DNA from: Deltaproteobacteria bacterium
GTDB lineage: Bacteria; Desulfobacterota; Binatia; UBA9968
NCBI GenBank assembly: GCA_016210115.1
Contig: JACQUW010000288.1
Span: 1 to 32,961 of the forward strand
Direction: 5' to 3'
DNA: 32,961 nucleotides
In this document: positions 1 to 11,051 of the stretch, in pieces
How positions within the stretch are numbered: position 1 is the stretch's first letter
Layout of the letters: the number at the start of each line of letters is the position of its first letter
The notes under the pieces: generated by a model
What the model was told of the DNA's origin: nothing
What the model saw: only the letters and a program-made list of their open reading frames with translations
Databases searched by the model: none
Program-made: the position numbers and the translations under genes

Positions 1-1573
1 GCATCGGCACGCCCTGCGACAGCAGCAGCGTGGCGAGAAAATTGCGCTTGCGGCGCTCGCGCAGCGCGCGCACCGCGCCGTCGTCGCTCGGGCCCTCGGC
101 GCCGCTGTTCCAGGACAGGTTGTGGTTGTGGCCGTCGCGGTTTTCCTCGCCGTTGGCCTCATTATGCTTCTCGTTATAGCTGACCAGATCGGCGAGCGTA
201 AAGCCGTCATGAGCGGTGACGAAGTTGATGCTTGCGTAGGGGTGCCGGCCGCTGCGGCCATAGAGATCGGGCGAGCCCGTCAGCCGATAGGCAAGACTCC
301 CGACCTGTCCCGCGTCGCCTTTCCAAAAGCGGCGGACCGTATCGCGGTACAAGCCGTTCCATTCCGCCCAGAGGACCGGAAAATTTCCGACTTGATAGCC
401 TCCTTCGCCAAGGTCCCATGGCTCGGCAATGAGTTTGACCTGCGACAATACCGGATCTTGGTGAATGATATCGAAAAATGCTCCAAGGCGGTCCACCTCG
501 TGGAGCTCGCGCGCCAGCGCCGCCGCCAGATCGAAACGGAAACCGTCGACGTGCATTTCTTCCACCCAGTAGCGCAAGCTGTCCATGATCAGGCGGAGCA
601 CCTGCGGGTGCGTCATATCGAGAGTGTTGCCGCATCCGGTATAGTCCATGTAGTAGCGCCGGTTATCGCCCACCAAACGGTAATAGGCCGCGTTGTCGAT
701 TCCCCGGAAGCAAAGAGTTGGTCCAAGATGATTACCCTCGCCCGTATGGTTGTAAACCACGTCCAGGATGACCTCTATTCCCTCGCGGTGCAGGGCTTTT
801 ACCAAAGTCTTAAATTCGTGGACCTGCTGCCCTAAGATTCCGCTGCTCGAGTAGCAGGCCTCGGGAGCGAAAAAGCCGATCGAGTTATATCCCCAGTAAT
901 TGGTAAGCCCGCGGTCCACAAGGTGCTTGTCCGCCACAAACTGGTGCACCGGCATCAGCTCAACTGCGGTCACGCCAAGCGAACACAGATAGTCGAGAAC
1001 GGCGGGGCAGGTCAAGCCCGCATAAGTGCCCCGCAGCTCTTTCGGCACCTGCGGATGCAGCGCGGTGAATCCCTTGACATGCAATTCGTAGATCACAGTT
1101 TTGTGCCACGGAGTGCGCGGGGGTGAATCGGTTCCCCAGCTAAACGCCGGGTCGACAACAACACACTTCGGAACTCCGGCGGCGCTATCACGATCGTCCC
1201 GCGAAAGATCACCGTCCGGGTCGCCCATCGTGTAACCGAACAAGGCATCGCTCCAATAGATTTTGCCTCCGATCGCCTTTGCGTAAGGATCGAGGAGGAG
1301 CTTGGCGGAATTGAATCGGTGGCCCTCGAGAGGTTCGTAGGCCCCGTAGACACGATACCCATAGAGCTGGCCGGGACGCACCTCCGGCAAATAGATGTGC
1401 CATATCTGTGCCGTCTGTTCGGTCAGCTTGATCCGTTTTGTTTCCCGATGGCCTTTTGAATCGAATAAGCACAGCTCCACACCCGTTGCATTCTCAGAAA
1501 AAAGCGCGAAGTTGACGCCGGCTCCGTCCCAAGTCGCGCCTTGCGGATAAGGCTTCCCGGGCCAGACTTTCAC
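1..1573 (-). CDS. glgX: Glycogen debranching enzyme GlgX (C-terminus cut by window edge)
   Basis: The product would hydrolyse alpha-1,6 branches of limit dextrins or glycogen (GH13 isoamylase type) in the cytoplasm. About 524 residues are visible of a family usually near 700, so roughly the last quarter lies beyond position 1. The frame opens at a GTG ([17 protein letters not shown], typical of the GlgX N-terminus) with a CBM48-like domain over residues 10-100. The GH13 barrel follows: DVVYNH near residue 271, DGFRFDLAA with probable nucleophile Asp348, AEPWD with probable acid/base Glu384, and AHDGF further on. The GTG start overlaps the treZ stop in a GTGA tetranucleotide, so translation is probably coupled. 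No frameshift is seen in the visible part. Isoamylase/TreX is a close alternative; the TreZ neighbour would suit either. Confidence 0.93.
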   Translation of the reverse strand, partial: MKVWPGKPYPQGATWDGAGVNFALFSENATGVELCLFDSKGHRETKRIKLTEQTAQIWHIYLPEVRPGQLYGYRVYGAYEPLEGHRFNSAKLLLDPYAKAIGGKIYWSDALFGYTMGDPDGDLSRDDRDSAAGVPKCVVVDPAFSWGTDSPPRTPWHKTVIYELHVKGFTALHPQVPKELRGTYAGLTCPAVLDYLCSLGVTAVELMPVHQFVADKHLVDRGLTNYWGYNSIGFFAPEACYSSSGILGQQVHEFKTLVKALHREGIEVILDVVYNHTGEGNHLGPTLCFRGIDNAAYYRLVGDNRRYYMDYTGCGNTLDMTHPQVLRLIMDSLRYWVEEMHVDGFRFDLAAALARELHEVDRLGAFFDIIHQDPVLSQVKLIAEPWDLGEGGYQVGNFPVLWAEWNGLYRDTVRRFWKGDAGQVGSLAYRLTGSPDLYGRSGRHPYASINFVTAHDGFTLADLVSYNEKHNEANGEENRDGHNHNLSWNSGAEGPSDDGAVRALRERRKRNFLATLLLSQGVPM

Positions 1574-3447
1574 GACGCGCGCCCTCCGCCGGCGTTTCGG
1601 CAAAAAACGGCAAAACTCCAGGTAGAGAGCGAAAGGCTCAGTTTGCCCGCCGCTTCGAGCTGTTCGGGGATATCGCTGCCATTTCCCTGCCACCGCTCCT
1701 CTGCCGAGTCGAGGCATTTCACCCAATTTCCTTCACTTAAAGAAAAGCCAACCGTGGCCCGGCGATCACTGAAGTTAAAGAGCATGCAAGCCTCCTCCAG
1801 GCGATGCCATCGCCGGATCAACAAAACTCTCTCTTCTTCGTAGCCGATGACTTCGAGATTTTTTTTGCTTAACCGCCGCAGGGCAGCGGATTGCTTGCGC
1901 AACTGGATGAGAGTCTTGTAAAGATTTAGAAGGATGCGGTGCCGGCCACCCTGGCTCAATTCGCGGTTCAGCTTAGAAGAAAAAAAGGTGGTTTCCTCCT
2001 GTGGGTCCGGAATGTCGCCCTGCCAGCCAAAAGCGGCAAACTCCTCTCGCCGCCCTCTTGTCACCGCTTCACCCAGGCCGGGATCCGAATGGCTTGTGAA
2101 ATATAGGAAGGGGGCCGTCTCGCCATATTCCTCGCCCATGAAAAGAAGCGGAATGAACGGCGAAAGCAAGACGATGCCGGCGGTCAGTTTCAATCTTTCG
2201 AAACAGACGACTTCGCCCAGTCTTTCGCCTCGAGCGCGATTTCCCACCTGGTCATGGTTTTGGGCGAAGATCACGAAACGCTCCGCCGGGATGTGCCGGG
2301 AGGATCTCCCATGGCGGCGCCGGCGAAATGAGGAGTATTCCCCTGAATAGACAAATCCCTCCTTAACGGCTTCCACGAGTTGAGAAAACCGCCCGTAGTC
2401 CTGGTAATAGCCGTCCTGACTGCCGGTCATGATGACTCGGACCGAATGGTGGAAGTCGTCATTCCATTGCGCGTCGAGGCCGTAGCCGCCAACCTCGCGT
2501 GAACGGGTCAGGCGGGGGTTGTTGTCTGCGCTCTCTGCTATCAGATGGATTCGGCGGTTGAGCCGGTTTGCCGTCTCATGCACTTCCACGCCCAGTTCTT
2601 CAAGAAAGGGCATCGGAGAATGATCTAAAATCGTGTGGACGGCGTCGAGCCTGAACGCATCGATGTGAAATTCCTCGGTTAAATAAAGCGCGTTTTCGAT
2701 GAAAAACCGCCGCACCTCATCGCTGTAAGGCCCATCGAAATTCAGCGCGGATCCCCACGGGTTCTGGTAGCGGTCGCTGAAATAGGGGCCGAAATCCCGC
2801 AGGTAGTTTCCCTCGGGTCCGAGGTGGTTGTAAACCACGTCGAGCGAGACGGCGAGGCCATGAAGATGACACGCGTTGACGAGCCTCTTCAGTCCCTCCG
2901 GCCCCCCATACGAGTTCTGCACGGCGAACGGATAAACGCCGTCATATCCCCAGTTTCTTTCCCCCGGAAACTGGCCTACGGGCATGATCTCGATAGCGGT
3001 AACGCCCAGCTCCTTCAGATAGTTGAGGCGCGGGATGATCGCATCGAAAGTCCCTTCCGCCGTAAAGACTCCCGCGTGAAGCTCGTAGACGATGTAGTCC
3101 TCCAGCGGGAGACCAAACCAATGATGATCCTGCCACTGGAAACCGGAGCTGATCACCTGGGAAGGGCCGTGGACGCCCTGAGGCTGAAAACGTGATGCGG
3201 GATCCGGACGATCGAGCGCTCCGTCGAGTCTGTATTTATAGAGCGTTCCAGGACCCGTATTATCGAGGCTGACATGATGGTACCCCAAGGCGCTCCTTTC
3301 CATCGGGAGCAGCCGTTCTCGGCCGCCCATGAGGTTCAGTTCGACTGTTCGAGCATTGGGCGCCCAAACCAGAAAATCAGTCCGGCCGTCGCGATAGACC
3401 GCGCCCAGATTTTTCGCCGCCGTCTTATCCGTTGAAATGAGATTCAT
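1570..3447 (-). CDS. treZ: Malto-oligosyltrehalose trehalohydrolase TreZ
   Basis: TreZ releases free trehalose from maltooligosyl-trehalose, the second step of the TreY/TreZ route from glycogen to trehalose. The 625-residue product has the family order. An N-terminal beta-sandwich ([14 protein letters not shown], about residues 24-37) is followed by the GH13 barrel with [14 protein letters not shown] at 121-134, [10 protein letters not shown] at 165, [13 protein letters not shown] at 203, AFRLDAV with probable nucleophile Asp268, LIAES with probable acid/base Glu305, and [16 protein letters not shown] near 395. The last two motifs and the EGTFDA block distinguish TreZ from GlgB. A GGAGGG sits about 20 bases before the ATG, further than usual. 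The partner synthase TreY is not in this window and may lie beyond glgX. Confidence 0.93.
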   Translation of the reverse strand: MNLISTDKTAAKNLGAVYRDGRTDFLVWAPNARTVELNLMGGRERLLPMERSALGYHHVSLDNTGPGTLYKYRLDGALDRPDPASRFQPQGVHGPSQVISSGFQWQDHHWFGLPLEDYIVYELHAGVFTAEGTFDAIIPRLNYLKELGVTAIEIMPVGQFPGERNWGYDGVYPFAVQNSYGGPEGLKRLVNACHLHGLAVSLDVVYNHLGPEGNYLRDFGPYFSDRYQNPWGSALNFDGPYSDEVRRFFIENALYLTEEFHIDAFRLDAVHTILDHSPMPFLEELGVEVHETANRLNRRIHLIAESADNNPRLTRSREVGGYGLDAQWNDDFHHSVRVIMTGSQDGYYQDYGRFSQLVEAVKEGFVYSGEYSSFRRRRHGRSSRHIPAERFVIFAQNHDQVGNRARGERLGEVVCFERLKLTAGIVLLSPFIPLLFMGEEYGETAPFLYFTSHSDPGLGEAVTRGRREEFAAFGWQGDIPDPQEETTFFSSKLNRELSQGGRHRILLNLYKTLIQLRKQSAALRRLSKKNLEVIGYEEERVLLIRRWHRLEEACMLFNFSDRRATVGFSLSEGNWVKCLDSAEERWQGNGSDIPEQLEAAGKLSLSLSTWSFAVFCRNAGGGRAS

Positions 3448-3505
3448 TTGGTGCTTTGAATGCTTTGCCCTCCGACGTGGTAAGTGAACCGTTCAAAACA
3501 GCACA

Positions 3506-5434
3506 CTAGCTCCCCATTTCACTTTTGAAGAAAACCACCGCGAGCGGGGGTAGCGTCAGCGTGAGAGAATGGTGGCGCCCGTGAACGGGAACCGGGGAAG
3601 CTTCCACTCCACCCAGATTTCCCTGGCCGCTTCCGCCGTAATGCGCGGCATCACTATTGAGAACCTCCCGCCAGAGTCCGCCTCTCGGGGCGCCCACCCG
3701 GTAATTGCGGCGGACGATCGGAGTGAAGTTGCAGGCAGCCAGGATAACGGTATCCGTGGAACCTGCCTCGCGCATCAAGCTAAGTACGCTCGATTCGGCA
3801 TCGCTGCAATCGATCCATTCAAAGCCGGCCGGATCGCAGTCCAGCTCATGGAGCGCCGGCTCCTCTTTGTACAGGCGGTTTAAATCCGCCACCCAATTTT
3901 GCATCCCCGCGTGAAAAGGAAAACGTAACAGGTCCCATTCCAGGCTCGCGTCGTGAACCCATTCCCTCCACTGGCCAAACTCGCCGCCCATGAACAAGAG
4001 CTTTTTCCCGGGCTGCGCGTACATGTATCCGAACAACAACCGCAGGTTGGCAAATTTTTGCCAGTCGTCGCCGGGCATCTTACCGAGCAGCGAGCGCTTG
4101 CCGTAAACGACTTCGTCATGCGAGAGGGGAAGGACAAAGTTTTCGTGGAAAGCGTAAAGCATACGGAAGGTGACCTTGTTGTGGTGGTATTTTCTAAAAA
4201 CAGGATCCTGAGACATGTATTCGAGCGTGTCGTGCATCCAGCCCATATCCCACTTGAGGCCGAATCCCAATCCACCTACGTAGGTTGGGCGCGAGACCAT
4301 GGGCCAGGCCGTGGATTCCTCGGCGATGGTCTGCGTGTCCGGATGGCTCTTGTAGACCTCCAGATTGAAACGGCGCAGGAATTCGATCGCCTCGATGTTC
4401 TCCCTTCCGCCGTACTGATTGGGGATCCATTCGCCCTCTTTTCGGGCGTAGTCCAGGTATAGCATCGAAGCCACCGCGTCCACGCGCAGGCCATCCGCGT
4501 GGTAGCGGTCCAGCCAGAACAGGGCGTTGCTGATCAGGAAGCTTTGCACTTCGCGCCGGCCGTAATTGTAAATATAACTGTCCCACTCTCGGTGAAGACC
4601 CTGCCGCGGGTCGGCATGCTCGTAGAGATGGCTGCCGTCGAAAAAAGCCAGGCCGTGCTCGTCGGTGGGGAAGTGGGAGGGCACCCAATCCAGGATGACG
4701 CCGATGCCGTTCTGATGAAGCCTGTCGACGAGAAACATAAAATCCTGCGGCGTCCCATAGTTTGCCGAGGGGGCAAAATACCCTGTGGTCTGGTACCCCC
4801 AGGACCCGAAGAAAGGGTGATGCATCACCGGGAGGAACTCCACGTGCGTAAAGCCCATGCGGGCGACGTATTCGGTCAGTTGATCCGCCAACTCTCTGTA
4901 GGAAAGTGAACGGTTCGCTTCCTCCGCCACTCGTTTCCACGATCCGATATGGGCTTCGTAGATGGCCATTGGCTTGGTCAGCGCATTTCTGTCCCTTCTT
5001 TTATCCATCCATTGCCGGTCGTTCCACAGGTAGTTCAGATCCCAGACGATGGAGGCCGTCTTCGGCGGTATTTCGTTGAAGATCGAAAAGGGATCGGCCT
5101 TTTCGACCCGATAACCGAGATAGCGAGAATGAATCCGGTACTTGTAGAGAGTCCCTTTGCCAATGTTCGGAATGAAGCCTTCCCAGATCCCGGAGCTGCC
5201 GCGGGACCTGAGCGGGTGAGTTTCCTTTTCCCAGCCGTTAAAGCTTCCCATAACAAAAACCCGGTCCGCGTTAGGAGCCCAAACGGCAAAATAGGTCCCC
5301 TCGAGTCCACGGACGCTCATCGCATGAGCGCCCAGCTTTTCATGCAGAGAGAAGTGACTCCCTTCGTTGAAGAGGTAAAGATCGTTATCCGTCATAAGCG
5401 TAACGTCGTAAGAGACCGGTTGCTGTTCAGCCAT
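3506..5434 (-). CDS. glgB: 1,4-alpha-glucan branching enzyme GlgB
   Basis: GlgB makes alpha-1,6 branches on the linear alpha-1,4 glucan produced by GlgE. I place the start at the ATG at 5434 ([10 protein letters not shown], 642 residues) because GAGGGAGG lies directly upstream. The longer open frame to 5560 would run into the treS coding region. A single CBM48 domain ([22 protein letters not shown], about residues 47-70) precedes the barrel, so this is the shorter type without the extra N1 domain of E. coli GlgB. Motifs are DWVPSHFP at 249, [15 protein letters not shown] with nucleophile Asp319, AEEST with acid/base Glu372, [12 protein letters not shown] and [12 protein letters not shown]. 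It sits 68 bases downstream of the treS fusion and 58 bases upstream of treZ, in one apparent operon. Confidence 0.95.
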   Translation of the reverse strand: MAEQQPVSYDVTLMTDNDLYLFNEGSHFSLHEKLGAHAMSVRGLEGTYFAVWAPNADRVFVMGSFNGWEKETHPLRSRGSSGIWEGFIPNIGKGTLYKYRIHSRYLGYRVEKADPFSIFNEIPPKTASIVWDLNYLWNDRQWMDKRRDRNALTKPMAIYEAHIGSWKRVAEEANRSLSYRELADQLTEYVARMGFTHVEFLPVMHHPFFGSWGYQTTGYFAPSANYGTPQDFMFLVDRLHQNGIGVILDWVPSHFPTDEHGLAFFDGSHLYEHADPRQGLHREWDSYIYNYGRREVQSFLISNALFWLDRYHADGLRVDAVASMLYLDYARKEGEWIPNQYGGRENIEAIEFLRRFNLEVYKSHPDTQTIAEESTAWPMVSRPTYVGGLGFGLKWDMGWMHDTLEYMSQDPVFRKYHHNKVTFRMLYAFHENFVLPLSHDEVVYGKRSLLGKMPGDDWQKFANLRLLFGYMYAQPGKKLLFMGGEFGQWREWVHDASLEWDLLRFPFHAGMQNWVADLNRLYKEEPALHELDCDPAGFEWIDCSDAESSVLSLMREAGSTDTVILAACNFTPIVRRNYRVGAPRGGLWREVLNSDAAHYGGSGQGNLGGVEASPVPVHGRHHSLTLTLPPLAVVFFKSEMGS

Positions 5435-5438
5435 TGTT

Positions 5439-5446
5439 CCTCCCTC
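5439..5446 (-). promoter_or_regulatory. Ribosome binding site of glgB
   Basis: On the minus strand GAGGGAGG ends four bases before the ATG at 5434. The GAGGG core is about seven bases away. This strong Shine-Dalgarno match decides the glgB start against the longer in-frame extension that would overlap treS. Confidence 0.7.
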
Positions 5447-5502
5447 AACCCGGTTGAGCTCGCCATTCATCTCATTGCTGTCCGAATCAGCTTCAATGAA
5501 GC

Positions 5503-8500
5503 TCACTCCGCGGCTCGACCCATGAGCTGAAGGATGCCTTCCAACGGCACCCCCAGCCACTCCGGACGATTGTTGAGCTCATAGCCCAACTCGTAAACGG
5601 CTTTCTCTAAAAGATAAAGATCGAGCAGGAAGCCGAGCTCGTCGCTCGAGTGGGGGAGAAAGGAGCCCGCGCGTGCGATATCCAGATAGGCCTTCAGAAA
5701 GATCACGGAGACCCATATATTCCAAAATCGAGCCCACTCTCTCAGATCGGGGAGGTCCTCCGGGCGATATTCCCCGGTCTTCAATCGCGCGATTGAGGCG
5801 TAGTTAAACGAACGGAGCATACCCGCGACGTCTCTGAGCGGCGATCGTTTGATCCGCCGCTCGCCAATAGGACGAGCGGGTTCACCTTCAAAGTCTATGA
5901 TCACAAAGTCTTTTCCCGTAAAAAGCACCTGACCGAGGTGGTAGTCGCCGTGGCAGCGAATGCGCATAGCCGTGTTTTTCCTGTCGACGATCTGGCGAAA
6001 ACGATCGAGGATCTCTCTTTTCAGGCCTAGAACTCTGTCGGCGTCCCGGCAAATGTCCTCGGGCAGGCTTCTTAACCGCTTGCCGAGAAGACTCAACGAC
6101 TGATCCGCCAGCGTGCGCAGGCTCTGATACAGAGCCCTGCGGTAGAAAGGCGTAAAGGGTTCGGGGGCGAAGGCGGGATCGTCCGCCCGAGAGGCCAAGG
6201 CCATATGCAGCTCGCCGGTCCGCAGGCCGAGCAGGCTTGCTGAGGCACCGTATGAGCCGATCGTCTCCTGCGGGAGTGAAGGGATATCCTTTTCGATGAG
6301 GGCCTGCATCGGCTCATTGGGCAAGACAGCTTTTTCCCCTTTAGCCGCTCTGGCCAAAGCCTGGTCGAAATATTGTCCTAAGGCGTGCAAGGTGTAGCGC
6401 CAGGCGTCCCCTTCGTTTGGAACCAGGCCGTGGAGAATCCCTACGGTGCCGAGGTCGCTGTGATTCCTTTGATACTCAAGGCTCCCGGCAAGCGGCGGAA
6501 TATGCCTGAAAGAGGTCTTCTCGAGAATGAAACGGCCGATTTCCAGATCGGGGTTGACCCCTTCCTGGAGACGACGAAAAACTTTAAGGATAAAGCGGTC
6601 ACCAAAGGTCACTGAAGTGTTGCTCTGCTCTCTTTTGGAAAAAGAGGGCTCGAGGGGTTTTTCCTCAGGGCTCCAGATTTTTCGCATGAGCTTTGAGGGT
6701 GTTGCCGTGATCTCGCCGGACTCGCCCTTGAACCGCCGGCGGCGCGAAATGGCATCCAGCAATGACTTGCAAAAATCGCTGTCAAACAGCGCGTCGAAAA
6801 GCGCGCCTTCGCGCTCCCAGCCCTTACCTTTGATCCGTAATCGCGCAATGACGGCATTGGGATGCGCCTGCTCGATCTCCACCGCTCGCTCCCCGTCTCT
6901 AAAAACGAGAGGCAGGAGATAGTTTTCAGGCGTTCCCGTCCCATACTGGACTTCTGCGACCGTCAGATAGGCGACGGAGGAGTCGGACGGAATGCGGATC
7001 TTTTCGGTTATCTTGACCGCTCGAATCTGCCGCGCCTTCCCCCCAAACCAGCGGCAGGATTTAAGATAGTTCGGGAGAAACTTTTCCAGTTCGGCCTGTC
7101 CCTTCTCCTCCAGAATCGCACCCCAGAAACCGGTTACCTCAATGGTCCCAAGCTCTTGTTCTCGCCCGGCGGCGGCGACGTCCGAAATACGCGGCGGTTC
7201 GAGCTCGAACCAATAAAAGGCGTGCGGGCCCAGCGTGATGAAATAAGGCAGCTCGCCGATGGGAGGAAAATGGTTCTGGCTGAAGAGTTCAACCGGGACC
7301 ATTCCCTTAAACGCGGAAAGGTCAAGCTCGACAAAATTGACAAACCGGGAGAGATTCGCCACGACGAGAATGATTTCATCGCGAAAACGGCGAATGAATG
7401 TCAGCACCTTCGGATTCTCCGGATAAAGAAACTCGATGGTGCCCCGGCCAAAGGCCTGGAATCGTTTTCGCAACAAGATCAGCCGCTTCATCCACCAGAG
7501 AAAGGAGTGAAGATTCTGGCTCTGCGCTTCCACGTTGATGGCTTCGTAGTGATATTCGGGATCGATGATGACCGGAAGGTAGAGTCGCTGCGGATTCGCG
7601 CGGGAAAATCCGGCATTGCGATCGGCGCTCCAGTGCATCGGAGTACGGACTCCGTTTCGGTCCCCCAGGTAGATATTGTCTCCCATTCCGATCTCGTCGC
7701 CATAGTAGATGACGGGCGTTCCCGGAAGGGAGAACAGCAGGCTTTTCATCAGCTCGATTTTTCTCCGGTTGTTTCCCAGCAAAGGGGCAAGCCGGCGGCG
7801 AATGCCCAAATTGATGCGCGCCTGAGGGTCCTGCGCATAAACTTTGTACATGTAGTCGCGGTCTTCATCGGTCACCATTTCCAGAGTGAGCTCGTCGTGA
7901 TTGCGCAAGAACAATGCCCATTGGCACGTTTCGGGTGCGCGGGGAGTCTGATCCAGAATATCGATGATCGGGAAGCGATCTTCCATGTAAATGGCCATGA
8001 AGAGCCGGGGCATGACGGGGAAATGGAAGGCCATGTGGCACTCGTCTCCTTCTCCAAAGTAAGGCACGGCCTCCTCCGGCCACTGATTGGCCTCGGCCAA
8101 AAGCATCCTGTTCCCGTATTTTTTGTCCACGTACTGGCGAAGCTCTTTCAAGAAGACGTGCGTCTCGGGGAGATTCTCGCAGGTGGTTCCTTCCTGCTCA
8201 TAAAGATAAGGGACGGCATCGAGCCGCATTCCATCGATTCCCATCGCGAGCCAGAAATCCACGACCTTGAACAAGGCCTTCCGAACCTCGGGGTTGGCGA
8301 AGTTAAGATCCGGCTGGTGGGAATAGAAGCGATGCCAGAAGTAGGCGCGCGCCACCGGATCCCATGACCAGTTCGAAGTTTCAAAATCCTTAAAGATGAT
8401 GCGAGCCTCCGTGTACTTCTCGGGCGTATCATTCCAGACGTAAAAGTCGCGCGCGCGGCTGTCGGGTCTCGCGCGCCGCGCTCGCTGGAACCAGGCGTGT

Positions 8501-8856
8501 TCGTCCGAGGTGTGATTGACGACAAGCTCGGTGATGACGCGAAGGCCGCGGGAGTGCGCCTCCTTCAAGAATACGTTGAAGTCCTGCAGGTTTCCGTAAT
8601 GGGGGTGAATATCGGTGTAATCCGCTATGTCGTAGCCGTCGTCGCGCAGAGGGGAAGGATAAAACGGGAGCAGCCAGAGAGCGGTTACTCCGAGATCCTG
8701 GAGGTAATCCAATTTCTGGGTGAGGCCCCGGAAGTCCCCGATGCCGTCTCCATTCGCATCGTAAAAAGCCCGAACGTGGGTTTCATAAATGATCGCGTCT
8801 TTGTACCAAAGAGCATCGCTTTCCAGCGCCCGAGAGCCGTTTCGACGATCTTTCAT
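5503..8856 (-). CDS. treS: Trehalose synthase-maltokinase fusion (TreS-Mak/Pep2)
   Basis: This 1117-residue bifunctional enzyme joins two steps: isomerisation of trehalose and maltose, then ATP-dependent phosphorylation of maltose to maltose-1-phosphate, the GlgE substrate. Residues 15-560 are a GH13 TreS ([49 protein letters not shown] with nucleophile Asp213; [11 protein letters not shown] with Glu255; [18 protein letters not shown]). From about residue 575 a maltokinase follows ([40 protein letters not shown] at 969-978 with the catalytic Asp; IIDFEGEP at 987). Fused TreS-Mak proteins of about 1100 residues are known in several phyla; in mycobacteria the two are separate and form a complex. 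glgE ends 13 bases upstream, with no strong ribosome binding site, which suggests coupled translation. Confidence 0.95.
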   Translation of the reverse strand: MKDRRNGSRALESDALWYKDAIIYETHVRAFYDANGDGIGDFRGLTQKLDYLQDLGVTALWLLPFYPSPLRDDGYDIADYTDIHPHYGNLQDFNVFLKEAHSRGLRVITELVVNHTSDEHAWFQRARRARPDSRARDFYVWNDTPEKYTEARIIFKDFETSNWSWDPVARAYFWHRFYSHQPDLNFANPEVRKALFKVVDFWLAMGIDGMRLDAVPYLYEQEGTTCENLPETHVFLKELRQYVDKKYGNRMLLAEANQWPEEAVPYFGEGDECHMAFHFPVMPRLFMAIYMEDRFPIIDILDQTPRAPETCQWALFLRNHDELTLEMVTDEDRDYMYKVYAQDPQARINLGIRRRLAPLLGNNRRKIELMKSLLFSLPGTPVIYYGDEIGMGDNIYLGDRNGVRTPMHWSADRNAGFSRANPQRLYLPVIIDPEYHYEAINVEAQSQNLHSFLWWMKRLILLRKRFQAFGRGTIEFLYPENPKVLTFIRRFRDEIILVVANLSRFVNFVELDLSAFKGMVPVELFSQNHFPPIGELPYFITLGPHAFYWFELEPPRISDVAAAGREQELGTIEVTGFWGAILEEKGQAELEKFLPNYLKSCRWFGGKARQIRAVKITEKIRIPSDSSVAYLTVAEVQYGTGTPENYLLPLVFRDGERAVEIEQAHPNAVIARLRIKGKGWEREGALFDALFDSDFCKSLLDAISRRRRFKGESGEITATPSKLMRKIWSPEEKPLEPSFSKREQSNTSVTFGDRFILKVFRRLQEGVNPDLEIGRFILEKTSFRHIPPLAGSLEYQRNHSDLGTVGILHGLVPNEGDAWRYTLHALGQYFDQALARAAKGEKAVLPNEPMQALIEKDIPSLPQETIGSYGASASLLGLRTGELHMALASRADDPAFAPEPFTPFYRRALYQSLRTLADQSLSLLGKRLRSLPEDICRDADRVLGLKREILDRFRQIVDRKNTAMRIRCHGDYHLGQVLFTGKDFVIIDFEGEPARPIGERRIKRSPLRDVAGMLRSFNYASIARLKTGEYRPEDLPDLREWARFWNIWVSVIFLKAYLDIARAGSFLPHSSDELGFLLDLYLLEKAVYELGYELNNRPEWLGVPLEGILQLMGRAAE

Positions 8857-8869
8857 TGCGGGCTTGGAC

Positions 8870-10867
8870 CTACATGAAGTAATCGAAATCTTTTTCCGTG
8901 CGAACGCGCCGCCGGAAACGGAAAATATGCGCCGGCGTCACGCGCGGATCGAGCTCCACGTAATTTCGCGGCCCCTGCCAGATATAACGGGCGTCGCTGA
9001 GAAGATCGTGCGCTTGATATGAACGGCCGGCGCCAAGGCCTAGAGCTTCGAGCGAGAAGTGCAGCCATCCGGATTGCTTGTGGTGTGGATCAAGGTTGAC
9101 GACCACCAGAATGACGTTGGCCAGATCGCCGGTCGTCTTGCTGTAGCAAATAATCTGATCGTTATCCGCGGCGTGAAAGCGCAAGCTCCAGTCGCTTTGT
9201 AAAGCCGGGTTCTCGCGCCGGATTCGGTTCACCCGGGCGATGTAATCCCTCAGGGTGTCCGGCCGCTCGATCGGCCAGTGCCTGATTTCATATTTCTCGG
9301 AGTTAAGGTATTCCTCGCTGCCGGGCTCTCGCGGCAGATTCTCGCAAAACTCAAAAGCGGGGCCGTAAATACCGTAACTGGCCCCTAACGTCGCGGCCAG
9401 AACTAATCGGGTCATGAACGCCGGCCGGCCGCCGAACTGCAGATACTCGGTCAGGATATCGGGAGTGTTCGGCCAAAGATTCATCCGGAAATATTCGCGG
9501 ACCTCTGTTTGCGTCAATTCAGTCAAGTACTCGGTGATCTCCGCGCGGGTATTGCGCCACGCAAAATACGTGTACGATTGGCTAAAGCCCAGCCGGGCAA
9601 GCTCGTACATCACCTTGGGACGGGTAAACGCTTCGGAAAGGAAAATCACGTCCGGGTGATCTCTTTTGATTTCATTGAGAATCCATGCCCAAAACCGGAA
9701 GGGTTTGGTGTGCGGATTGTCGACGCGGAAGATGCGAACGCCCTGCTCGATCCAAAACAGGAGAACTCCTTTGAGCTCTTGCCATAGATCGCGCCACGCG
9801 TCCGTTTCGAAATCGAGCGGATATATGTCTTGATATTTTTTCGGGGGATTTTCCGCATACTGGATGCTCCCATCGGGTCGCCGGCGGAACCATTCCGGGT
9901 GCTCCCGGACGTACGGATGATCGGGGCTGCATTGGAACGCGAGATCTAACGCGACCTCGATGCCGCGCTCCCTGGCCTTGGCCAGAAGCTCTTTGAAATC
10001 ATCCAGAGTGCCGAGCGAAGGGCTGACGGATTTGTGTCCTCCTTCTTCGGACCCGATGGCCCAGGGGCTTCCGGGATCTTCGGGTGTCGCCGCGTCGGTG
10101 TTGTTTTTTCCCTTTTTGTGAGTTTTGCCGATCGGGTGGATGGGCGGCAGGTAAAGCACGTCGAATCCCATCGACTGAATGTATGGCAAACGAGCTTCAC
10201 AGTCCTTGAACGTGCCATGCCGGCCTGGCTCGGCTGAGCTCGAGCGGGGAAACATCTCATACCAGGTGCTGAAGCGGGCCTCTTCCCGGTCAACAACCAC
10301 CGGAAGCTCCTTGTCATAATGGGTCGAGAAGCGCTTGTCCGGATACCTCGCCATCAGGCGCGAGATCTCCCGCAAAAGAGATCCTGCTACGATATCGCTA
10401 CAGGGCTCCCGCCCCCGTGCCCTTAGGGTTTTGGCGTATTGCCGCAATTTCTCGGAGTTTTCGCCCTCCGCCCTCTTCGTTGCTTCATCAATGAGCTGCG
10501 CTCCGATCAGGAACTCGAGGGAAACTTCTTGGCCCGCCGCGACCTTTTTCTCCAAATCCCGCTGCCAGCAGGCAAAGCGGTCGACCCAGCCTTCCAGCGT
10601 GTAAAAATAAAGCCCGATGTTCTCGACCGTAAACTCGCCGCGCCAGCGATCATTGGGCATTGGCTCCATAGCCACTTCGGTCCAATCTCCGCCGTCTCTG
10701 CGGTACTTTAGGACGGAAGAAAGCAGATCGTGGCCGTCCCCACAGATGTCTGCCTCAACGATCACTTTTTCATGGACCGTCCGTTTGATCGCAAAACGGC
10801 CCCCGTCCAGCTCCGGCTGGACGTTCTCGATGATAACGCGCCTGCGTCCTTCCTCGGGTAAAGTCAT
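8870..10867 (-). CDS. glgE: Maltose-1-phosphate maltosyltransferase GlgE
   Basis: GlgE transfers maltosyl units from alpha-maltose-1-phosphate to the non-reducing end of alpha-1,4-glucans, building glycogen-like polymer without ADP-glucose. The 665-residue length is typical. The N-terminal helical and beta-sandwich domains (about residues 1-195) lead into RFSTWYEMFPRS, then DVLYLPPIHPIGKTHKKGKNN at 236, DLAFQCSPDHPY, FRVDNPHTKP with nucleophile Asp383, and FLSEAFTRP with acid/base Glu412. These motifs are specific to GlgE (GH13_3). It is the first gene of the minus-strand glucan operon. The 184 bases upstream hold an inverted repeat but no convincing sigma-70 promoter. Confidence 0.96.
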   Translation of the reverse strand: MTLPEEGRRRVIIENVQPELDGGRFAIKRTVHEKVIVEADICGDGHDLLSSVLKYRRDGGDWTEVAMEPMPNDRWRGEFTVENIGLYFYTLEGWVDRFACWQRDLEKKVAAGQEVSLEFLIGAQLIDEATKRAEGENSEKLRQYAKTLRARGREPCSDIVAGSLLREISRLMARYPDKRFSTHYDKELPVVVDREEARFSTWYEMFPRSSSAEPGRHGTFKDCEARLPYIQSMGFDVLYLPPIHPIGKTHKKGKNNTDAATPEDPGSPWAIGSEEGGHKSVSPSLGTLDDFKELLAKARERGIEVALDLAFQCSPDHPYVREHPEWFRRRPDGSIQYAENPPKKYQDIYPLDFETDAWRDLWQELKGVLLFWIEQGVRIFRVDNPHTKPFRFWAWILNEIKRDHPDVIFLSEAFTRPKVMYELARLGFSQSYTYFAWRNTRAEITEYLTELTQTEVREYFRMNLWPNTPDILTEYLQFGGRPAFMTRLVLAATLGASYGIYGPAFEFCENLPREPGSEEYLNSEKYEIRHWPIERPDTLRDYIARVNRIRRENPALQSDWSLRFHAADNDQIICYSKTTGDLANVILVVVNLDPHHKQSGWLHFSLEALGLGAGRSYQAHDLLSDARYIWQGPRNYVELDPRVTPAHIFRFRRRVRTEKDFDYFM

Positions 10868-10964
10868 GAGATTCGACGATTGGCCAAGGATTGCCGTATT
10901 TCCCCGAAAACGGTTCCCTCAGGGGCAGGCTTTCCGGTCGCAGCCGATGTAATCGTGAAACGCG

Positions 10965-11006
10965 AAAAGTGAAACGTGAATGGGCTCCGATTCACTTTTC
11001 ACTTTT
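10965..11006. repeat. 17-bp inverted repeat (GTGAAA-rich) between glgE and the cyclase gene
   Basis: Two 17-base arms (10965-10981 and 10990-11006) pair with one mismatch around an 8-base loop. The arms are built from the unit GTGAAAnGTGAA, and a further GTGAAACGCGAAA copy lies just to the left at 10955-10967. It lies between two minus-strand genes. It could end transcription of the cyclase gene or be a dispersed intergenic repeat. No long T run follows on either strand. Confidence 0.6.
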
Positions 11007-11051
11007 AATTTCTTACACTCCGCCTCGCCATTGAGGGCTGTGCGATCCCGA

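Noticed and set aside
1093..1472. Minus-strand small frames in the glgX region
   Set aside because: They are in other frames than the glgX frame, which runs open with full GH13 motifs from 1573 to the edge.
5435..5560. Longer N-terminal extension of GlgB
   Set aside because: Overlaps the TreS-Mak coding end, shows no homology, and the good ribosome binding site serves ATG 5434.
6862..8367. 501-codon plus-strand open frame
   Set aside because: Lies wholly antisense to the TreS domain, whose motifs are complete; the frame has no recognisable domain and reflects GC-rich codon bias.
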